The notes below the pieces were generated by a model. That model worked only from the letters and a program-made list of their open reading frames with translations. It was not told where the DNA came from and ran no database searches. A stretch of 64,000 nucleotides of DNA from an uncultured Prevotella sp. (lineage in GTDB: Bacteria; Bacteroidota; Bacteroidia; Bacteroidales; Bacteroidaceae): NCBI GenBank assembly GCA_946402275.1, contig CAMIVY010000017.1, positions 1-64,000 of the forward strand, given 5' to 3'. Below, piece after piece: positions 58,954 through 64,000 of this stretch. The first letter of the stretch is position 1. Each line of letters begins with the position of its first letter. A program made the translations under genes and the position numbers.

Positions 58954-60079
58954 ATAGCTGTTCCAACTTTCTACCTATAACTTGGGGTGAAGCCATTTCT
59001 GCTATTTTCCTAGATACAGCCTCTCCGTCATAGTCTTGCTGCAGACTAACCTTTCTCATTGCTTCTGCCAAAGCTATAACATTACCAATAGGCACTATCG
59101 TACAGCCACCCTCGATACGTAGACAATGTGGAATACACTCTGTTGAGATAACAGGAATGCCAGTACTCAAGGCTTCCAATATTACCAATGGCTGTACCTC
59201 ACTACGACTGGCCAATACCAAAGCATCACAATCATACAACAAATCACGAACCTTTTCCTTATTTATTTTTCCATAAGTATGGACATTATCCAACTGACTC
59301 TGACTGATGGCCTTATCACATGCATCACTATCAGTATTCAACCCTGCTATATGCAACTCCATCCCCTGCAACGTCCGAAATGCTTCGAACAACACATCAT
59401 AGCCTTTACGATAACAATAGTCCCCAATACAACAGAATCGGAAAGGACGATTCCCTCGTGACTGACGTTGCCGATAATAAAAAAAGTTAGTATCAATCGT
59501 GTTTGATATATATTGCCATCGATAGTCCTTACCATAATAACAGGCAATATCATCCACCAATTCTTCTGATACCGGCAATACTCTTTCTGCATTTAAATAG
59601 CCTTGCTTCAGCAATGCTATCTGCCAAGCAGAACTGGGAGCCTTACCAAATTCCTGCTCCAACAACATCAGTGGAAGATGCTCTGAAATCACGTAAGGAA
59701 TTCCGTATTGCTGACTAATCTTCATCGCTGCATATCCTGCCCATTTGGCACAGTGGGCGTGAAGAATGTCTGGGCGACCATACTTTGCCTCATAGTCTTT
59801 AAACATCGACTGCACGATACGCACCCATCGTTTCACATTGGGACGAACAACCTTGGGAAAGCCTCGCTGATACGACTGGTAAACCGTGATATCAGCCATC
59901 TGGTGCTCATAACGCCCAAAAGGAAGTGTAAAATAATCCTTCTTATGAATAGTCAATCCTAACTGCACATTACTCAGAATATGCACCTCATGACCTAACA
60001 TAGCCAAGGCTTTTGCCTGATCCAGACAAAATAAGCCTCCGCTGGGCGGAAAGAAAGAAGGTATTTCCAGTATATGCAT
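58928..60079 (-). CDS. Glycosyltransferase family 4 (GT-B)
   Basis: A 383-residue retaining glycosyltransferase: the N-terminal Rossmann half starts HILEIPSFFPPSGGLFCLDQ with the sugar-acceptor loop, and the C-terminal half has RFCCIGDYCYRKGYDVLFEA and the EX7E motif SEVQPLVILEALSTGIPVIS. It adds a sugar to a surface glycan precursor. It is convergent with the GT2 pair. Confidence 0.94.
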   Translation of the reverse strand: MHILEIPSFFPPSGGLFCLDQAKALAMLGHEVHILSNVQLGLTIHKKDYFTLPFGRYEHQMADITVYQSYQRGFPKVVRPNVKRWVRIVQSMFKDYEAKYGRPDILHAHCAKWAGYAAMKISQQYGIPYVISEHLPLMLLEQEFGKAPSSAWQIALLKQGYLNAERVLPVSEELVDDIACYYGKDYRWQYISNTIDTNFFYYRQRQSRGNRPFRFCCIGDYCYRKGYDVLFEAFRTLQGMELHIAGLNTDSDACDKAISQSQLDNVHTYGKINKEKVRDLLYDCDALVLASRSEVQPLVILEALSTGIPVISTECIPHCLRIEGGCTIVPIGNVIALAEAMRKVSLQQDYDGEAVSRKIAEMASPQVIGRKLEQLFSEIVASK

Positions 60080-60130
60080 ATCTCGATGATTCTAACTGAC
60101 TGCAAAGATATAGTTTTTTTTAAAAACAAA

Positions 60131-60164
60131 AAAGCCGAAATGCAAAAACTTGCATTCCGACTTT
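60131..60164 (-). terminator. Terminator of rpsP
   Basis: AAAGTCGGAATGCA...TGCATTTCGGCTTT (minus-strand reading) makes a long near-perfect stem, followed by TTTTGTTTTT. It lies 26 bases after the rpsP stop. Confidence 0.8.
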
Positions 60165-60189
60165 CATTGTTTGTACGGATGTGTGAGAT

Positions 60190-60753
60190 TTACTCAGCAG
60201 CGGGAGCCTCAGCAGCGGTCTCCTCTGCGGGAGCCTCAGCAGCAGCGGCTTCAGCAGCCTTTGCAGCCTCTTCCTCTGCCTTAGCAGCCTCGATAGCAGC
60301 CTTCTTCTCGGCTACCTTCTTAGCTATCTCCTCGTTCAATTTCTTCTCCTGAGCCAACTCCTTAGCAGCAGCGTCCTTCTTTGCCTTAGCCTCTTCGGCT
60401 GCAATCTTGTCAAGACCCTTCTGCTTGTCAGCCTTCCAAGCGTCGAACTTCTTCTGGGCAGTAGCCTCATCGAAAGCGCCTTTCTTCACGCCACCACGGA
60501 GGTGCTTCATGAGATAAACGCCTTCTGCGCTGAGGATGTTACGAACGGTGTCAGTGGGCTGTGCACCGGCCTCTACCCAGTAGAGTGCGCGATCGAAATT
60601 CAGGTTCACTGTGGCAGGATTGGTGTTAGGATTGTAAGTACCAATCTTCTCAGTAAATTTACCATCACGTGGTGCTCTAGCGTCAGCGATTACGATGCTG
60701 TAGAAAGCATAGCTCTTACGACCGCCGCGCTGCAATCTGATTTTTGTTGCCAT
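60190..60753 (-). CDS. rpsP: 30S ribosomal protein S16 with an Ala/Lys/Glu-rich tail
   Basis: The first ~83 residues are ribosomal protein S16: [40 protein letters not shown] and [17 protein letters not shown]. The protein is 187 residues, over twice the usual length. The extra C-terminal ~100 residues are first Lys-rich and helical ([20 protein letters not shown]) and then Ala/Glu/Pro-rich ([17 protein letters not shown]). Such tails are known in Bacteroidetes S16; the role is unclear. Confidence 0.97.
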   Translation of the reverse strand: MATKIRLQRGGRKSYAFYSIVIADARAPRDGKFTEKIGTYNPNTNPATVNLNFDRALYWVEAGAQPTDTVRNILSAEGVYLMKHLRGGVKKGAFDEATAQKKFDAWKADKQKGLDKIAAEEAKAKKDAAAKELAQEKKLNEEIAKKVAEKKAAIEAAKAEEEAAKAAEAAAAEAPAEETAAEAPAAE

Positions 60754-60920
60754 TGTAATTGTTTAATTTTTAATTGTTTAAATTGAATTTCATGCTACTA
60801 TCTCGTAATAGCGGCTGCAAAGGTACGAATAAACGAGCAAAAAACCAAAGAAAAACCCAATTTTATTTGTTTTTTCGAGTGAAAGTACCTTAACTGAGAG
60901 GTAAAGGTACACATTATTAA

Positions 60921-61080
60921 TGAGAAATGAGGAATGAGGAATGAGAAATACCTTCTTCTTAATGTTTTTTAACGTTCTTCACTATTCACTAGCGAAGCGT
61001 TTCACTATTCACTAGCGAAGCGTTTCACTATTCACTAGCAAAGCGTTTCACTGTTCACTAGCGAAGCGTTTCACTGCTTC
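60921..61080. repeat. Tandem repeats downstream of the DUF4923 gene
   Basis: Bases 60921-60949 hold an ATGAGGAATGA-type array. From 60978 a 23-bp unit TTCACTATTCACTAGCGAAG-CGT is repeated four times (unit starts 60978, 61001, 61024, 61047) with a fifth partial unit at 61070 that contains the stop codon of the DUF4923 gene. Single-base differences separate the units (AGCAAAG, CTGTTC). No spacers are present, so it is not a CRISPR array. Confidence 0.85.
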
Positions 61081-61694
61081 CTCATGGTGATACCAGCCTG
61101 CATGCCGTTCACGCTCTTCATCAGCGAGGCAACAGTCTTGACGCTCGAATTGCTCGACTTGGCACCGATTGTCTTGAACAAGTTCAACAGCTTGGTGGCA
61201 TCCGTCACAAACTGCAAGTCCTTGCCGTCTATCTGCGTAGTGATTGAGAGTGCTTTCACACCAGCTATCGACAGTATCAGTTTCGAGTCCTTCACCTCCC
61301 AGCGTCCCTTGGTGGTCTTACCCTTCAGCGTCTCCGTAAACGTGCCGTCCTCGTTGAAGGTCATCGTGAAAGAGCCGGGCTTGATGCCGTATTTCGACAA
61401 CTGCTCCTGCAGCTTACCCTCCACCTTGTTGGCAGCAATCTTCGAAGCCGCCTTGGCCAAGATGTTATCCGATGTGAACACGATGGCAGGTTCCGTATAG
61501 TTCCATGTTCCTACAATCTTCTCCGCTGTAGCCTGTTTGCTGCTGGAAAACACGCTAGTCAACCCCTGCGCCACATTACTACCCTGCTGCGAACCGATTG
61601 CATTCAGCACATCACCCAAAGTCTGAGCCTGTCCCTGAACCGAGAAAATCATCATCACGCTCAAGGCAGTCACTTTCCATAAATTCTTTTTCAT
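61071..61694 (-). CDS. DUF4923 (lipocalin-like) exported protein
   Basis: A 207-residue protein with a signal peptide (WKVTALSVMMIFSVQGQAQ). The mature part resembles DUF4923: VGTWNYTEPAIVFTSDNILA, then GSFTMTFNEDGTFTETLKGK and GRWEVKDSKLILSIAGVKA, a beta-barrel-like pattern. It is typical of Bacteroidales and of unknown function. The stop codon lies in the first unit of a 23-bp tandem repeat. Confidence 0.8.
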   Translation of the reverse strand: MKKNLWKVTALSVMMIFSVQGQAQTLGDVLNAIGSQQGSNVAQGLTSVFSSSKQATAEKIVGTWNYTEPAIVFTSDNILAKAASKIAANKVEGKLQEQLSKYGIKPGSFTMTFNEDGTFTETLKGKTTKGRWEVKDSKLILSIAGVKALSITTQIDGKDLQFVTDATKLLNLFKTIGAKSSNSSVKTVASLMKSVNGMQAGITMRKQ

Positions 61695-61823
61695 ATCTTT
61701 CGTTGTTTTGTTTGATAATTCAAAAATTTCGGTGCAAAATTACTACTTTTCAAATAAAACATGCAAATAAAATAGACAAAACCATCATTTATAACTTTTT
61801 TTGATTAATTTTGCACACATATT

Positions 61824-62717
61824 ATGATTACGGAACTTTCCATATTGATTCCTTGCTACAACAGCGTCTGCCTCGACACCGTGAAGCGCTTGCAACAGTT
61901 ATGCGAGCGTGTCGCTTATGATGCACCCGACGGATTCAGCTACGAAATCATAGTGGCAGACGACGCATCTACCGACACCCTTTCCTTGGAACAAAACCAA
62001 GCCATCTCATTGCTCCGCAACTGCACTTTCCTTCGCAAGGAGCAAAACACGGGCAGTGCTGCCACCCGCAACTACCTTGCCGACCATAGCCGATATCCCT
62101 GGCTGTTGTTCCTCGACAGCGATATGCAGATTCCAGGCATGGACTTCATCATCCGCTACCTGCCATACGACCAGTACGATGTAGTCAACGGAGGCATTGC
62201 CGTTGGAGGCAGTCCCAATCCCTCCAACCTGCGTTATCTTTATGAAAAACATAGCGAACCCCGACACACCATCGACCATTGCAACGCACACCCTTATCAG
62301 CAGTTCCGCTCTACCAATTTTCTGATCTCACGAGCCTGCTTCACCCATTGTCGTTTCGACGAGCGGTTCACTCGCAGCGGCTATGAAGACGTTCACTTTG
62401 GCAAGCAACTCTGCGAAACCAGAGCCACCATTATGTATATTCACAACCCACTCATTCTCTGCACCTTCGAGAGCAACGACGACTACATCATCAAGTGTGA
62501 GCGCAACTTGCAGACGCTCCATCGCTTCCGCGACGAACTGAGCGACTATTCCCCCCTTCTTACCCTTGTCCGTCACCTCTCGCCTGTTGCCCCCCTCATC
62601 CGCCTCACCCATCGCCTCCTCGGCCCTTTGGAGCGCCGCCATCTCACCAGCCATCACCCCACTCTCCCCCTCTTCCATCTTTATCGCCTGGGCTATTACC
62701 TCTCCATCCGTTCCTGA
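61824..62717 (+). CDS. Glycosyltransferase family 2
   Basis: A 297-residue GT2 enzyme: ELSILIPCYNSVCLDTVKRL, EIIVADDASTDTLSLEQNQA, then WLLFLDSDMQIPGMDFI with the DxD motif. It ends one base before the convergent hypothetical gene. A -7 box TAATTTTG (61806-61813) lies close to the ATG. It is separate from the 54-60 kb glycan cluster. Confidence 0.93.
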   Translation: MITELSILIPCYNSVCLDTVKRLQQLCERVAYDAPDGFSYEIIVADDASTDTLSLEQNQAISLLRNCTFLRKEQNTGSAATRNYLADHSRYPWLLFLDSDMQIPGMDFIIRYLPYDQYDVVNGGIAVGGSPNPSNLRYLYEKHSEPRHTIDHCNAHPYQQFRSTNFLISRACFTHCRFDERFTRSGYEDVHFGKQLCETRATIMYIHNPLILCTFESNDDYIIKCERNLQTLHRFRDELSDYSPLLTLVRHLSPVAPLIRLTHRLLGPLERRHLTSHHPTLPLFHLYRLGYYLSIRS

Positions 62718-63302
62718 CTACCCCTGTCTCACAACATACTCACGCGGCAGCGTTATCACCTTCAGCCGTTCATACCACACGCGAGACGAGCCCACAATAT
62801 GTTTCTGCGTATGTCCACTGATAATATAATAGCTCGCCGTATATTCATCCATCATATCCAAAAACACCTTCTTGATACGCGAACACTTCTCGTTGATGGC
62901 ATTGTCCAGCGGATTCACCAAGTGGTCAACGCCCTCTATGATTTTCTCCTTATCCATCAGTTTAGCTGTAGCCATATAGTAGCGCATCAGTTCCTCCCTG
63001 TAATCCCCCAGCCGTTTGAATTCAATACCCTCAGGATGCGCCAGGAACAACAGATAAACCGCCTTGTGTACAGGTTGCAGCTCCACTTCCTTCTGATAGT
63101 CCGTCAGAATGAACCTATAGTCCTTCGTAATCAGCAGCCTGCTCAACTTGGCACGAGCCGCCTCTATGCGCAACTCCTCCAGCATAGGTGCACCGATAGC
63201 CTTCAGCAGCAAGTCCTTCCTACCCGCTGCCTGCAGTTGTCTAGCCAGTATTCTCACCTGCTCAGCCATCTCTTCCGGACTATTCATCACCTCTTCCATC
63301 AC
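62718..63302 (-). CDS. Hypothetical protein upstream of a tandem repeat
   Basis: A 194-residue soluble protein: SPEEMAEQVRILARQLQAAG, then ITKDYRFILTDYQKEVELQP and LFLAHPEGIEFKRLGDYREE, KCSRIKKVFLDMMDEYTASY. It is common in Bacteroidales without an assigned function; the middle part (VYLLFLAHPEGIEFKRLGDY) looks like a small winged-helix-type module, but this is a guess. Its start lies at the edge of the repeat at 63291-63360. An ATG three codons in or at residue 6 are alternative starts. Confidence 0.7.
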   Translation of the reverse strand: MMEEVMNSPEEMAEQVRILARQLQAAGRKDLLLKAIGAPMLEELRIEAARAKLSRLLITKDYRFILTDYQKEVELQPVHKAVYLLFLAHPEGIEFKRLGDYREELMRYYMATAKLMDKEKIIEGVDHLVNPLDNAINEKCSRIKKVFLDMMDEYTASYYIISGHTQKHIVGSSRVWYERLKVITLPREYVVRQG

Positions 63303-63360
63303 CCATCTTCCATCTTACATCACCCATCTTACATCTTCCATCTTACATCATACTTCATCA
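63291..63360. repeat. CATCTTACATC-type tandem repeat
   Basis: Units such as CCCATCTTCCATCTTACATC repeat with small variations across about 70 bases between the ftsZ 3' end and the hypothetical gene. It is a low-complexity intergenic array of the kind common in this group. Confidence 0.75.
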
Positions 63361-63369
63361 CCTCCTCCA

Positions 63370-64000
63370 TCAATCCGACATCTCCTTCATGAAACCATTC
63401 AGCCACGTCCTCCATTTGTCGATGATGGTAGGCTGTCTGGGCACATCCCTCTCGTCATCCTCAGCCTCTTGCGGCTCCAGAGTTTTCTCCACCACCTCCG
63501 GTTCAGGCTGTTGTGCCACCTCCGGCACTTTGGCAGGCTCCACCTCGAAAGGCAACTCCTTGTCTATAGTTAGCACATCCTTGATAGTCGCATTTTTCTT
63601 TGAAGGCTTGTATATCTGAGGTATCAAGTCCTCATAGAAGTCATCATCATTACAATGCACATCCTTCTGCACCTCGCTACGCAGTTCATCCTCCAGTCCC
63701 GTAGCCAGTATCGTCACCTTTGCATCCTCTCCCAGCGAGTCGTCCGTTGCCGTACCCCATATCACGTCGATGTTAGGATCCAGCTGGTCAAAGAAATCAT
63801 CAATCTCCTGCAATTCACGAACCATAATGGGGTGTTCGTCACTACTGTATATATTAAAAAGGATACGCTTCGCCTTACCGATATCATTTCCATAAAGCAG
63901 CGGAGAGTCCAAAGCGTCCAGGATAGCCCGCTCCACACGGTGATCACCACTCGCCCTGCCCATCGCCATGATAGCACCGCCACCATTCTTCATCGTAGTC
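63370..64000 (-). CDS. ftsZ: FtsZ, C-terminal part
   Basis: The frame enters at the right edge and holds the C-terminal half of the cell-division GTPase: GGGAIMAMGRASGDHRVERA, LDSPLLYGNDIGKAKRILFN and VIWGTATDDSLGEDAKVTIL ATG. A variable linker rich in Glu and Pro follows, ending DKWRTWLNGFMKEMSD, which should bind division partners. The GTP-binding half lies beyond the window. FtsZ polymerises into the ring at the division site. Confidence 0.96.
   Translation of the reverse strand, partial: TTMKNGGGAIMAMGRASGDHRVERAILDALDSPLLYGNDIGKAKRILFNIYSSDEHPIMVRELQEIDDFFDQLDPNIDVIWGTATDDSLGEDAKVTILATGLEDELRSEVQKDVHCNDDDFYEDLIPQIYKPSKKNATIKDVLTIDKELPFEVEPAKVPEVAQQPEPEVVEKTLEPQEAEDDERDVPRQPTIIDKWRTWLNGFMKEMSD

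Noticed and set aside
60978..61070. Possible CRISPR array
   Set aside because: The 23-bp units follow each other directly without spacers and no cas genes are near.

Overview
The window comes from a Bacteroidales chromosome, most likely Prevotellaceae (Prevotella/Segatella-like). Upstream regions repeatedly carry the Bacteroidetes -7 box TAnnTTTG and few genes have strong Shine-Dalgarno sites. Gene content also fits: pyruvate phosphate dikinase, GH115 and GH2 glycosidases, S16 with an alanine-rich tail, DUF4923 and DUF4932 proteins, and FtsZ at the right edge. No rRNA, tRNA, CRISPR array or intact insertion sequence was seen.

Layout. 0-4.5 kb: two paralogous amidohydrolases (one cut by the window edge, one fused to an alpha/beta hydrolase) and a membrane AraC regulator. 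4.5-10.1 kb: small acetyltransferase, cupin, flavin-binding, aminotransferase and ferritin-like genes between a decayed KilA-N gene and a collapsed FKBP isomerase gene. 10.1-18.2 kb: a tight minus-strand operon (two tiny genes, DUF5694, YjbQ, EamA transporter), then a flavoprotein, a metallo-beta-lactamase-fold protein, a carbonic anhydrase, a YolD/Y-family polymerase pair and an Fe-S membrane protein. 19-24.6 kb: beta-mannosidase and GH115 alpha-glucuronidase, for hemicellulose breakdown. 24.6-28.2 kb: a redox locus (atypical disulfide reductase, 56-residue winged-helix protein, flavin protein, ferritin-like protein) with a divergent AraC regulator. 28.4-36.1 kb: a long minus-strand run of small membrane, lipoprotein and flavin genes. 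36.3-39.9 kb: an overlapping five-gene operon umuD - unknown gene - umuC - GNAT - tiny gene. 39.9-46.9 kb: minus-strand small enzymes, including an AlkZ-like glycosylase and a second carbonic anhydrase. 47-54.4 kb: permease, nitroreductase, truncated crcB, ppdK, rlmD, porin. 54.4-60.1 kb: surface-polysaccharide glycosyltransferases and a flippase. 60.2-64 kb: rpsP, DUF4923, another glycosyltransferase, a hypothetical gene and the 3' end of ftsZ.

Three things stand out. (1) The unknown protein between umuD and umuC ends with a QLDLF beta-clamp-binding motif and is translationally coupled to both neighbours, making it a candidate subunit of a Bacteroidales translesion polymerase. (2) A dispersed palindromic element of about 50 bp (here 'element A') occurs between genes and also in frame inside genes (aminotransferase, GH115, a flavin protein, a small lipoprotein). 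A variant (A2) sits in one of two tiny paralogous proteins, where the copy without it shows an otherwise identical reading frame. A second element (B) lies in 5' leaders. (3) The window is rich in compact deletion scars: collapsed FKBP, KilA-N and thioesterase genes, two facing genes decapitated at one junction, 5'-truncated yaaA and crcB, and two stray copies of the ppdK 3' end with a terminator.

Several families also occur twice, once at 12-17 kb and once at 38-44 kb: carbonic anhydrase, a CENCK small protein, an RRDELIRIIEHS tiny protein and a Y-family polymerase.
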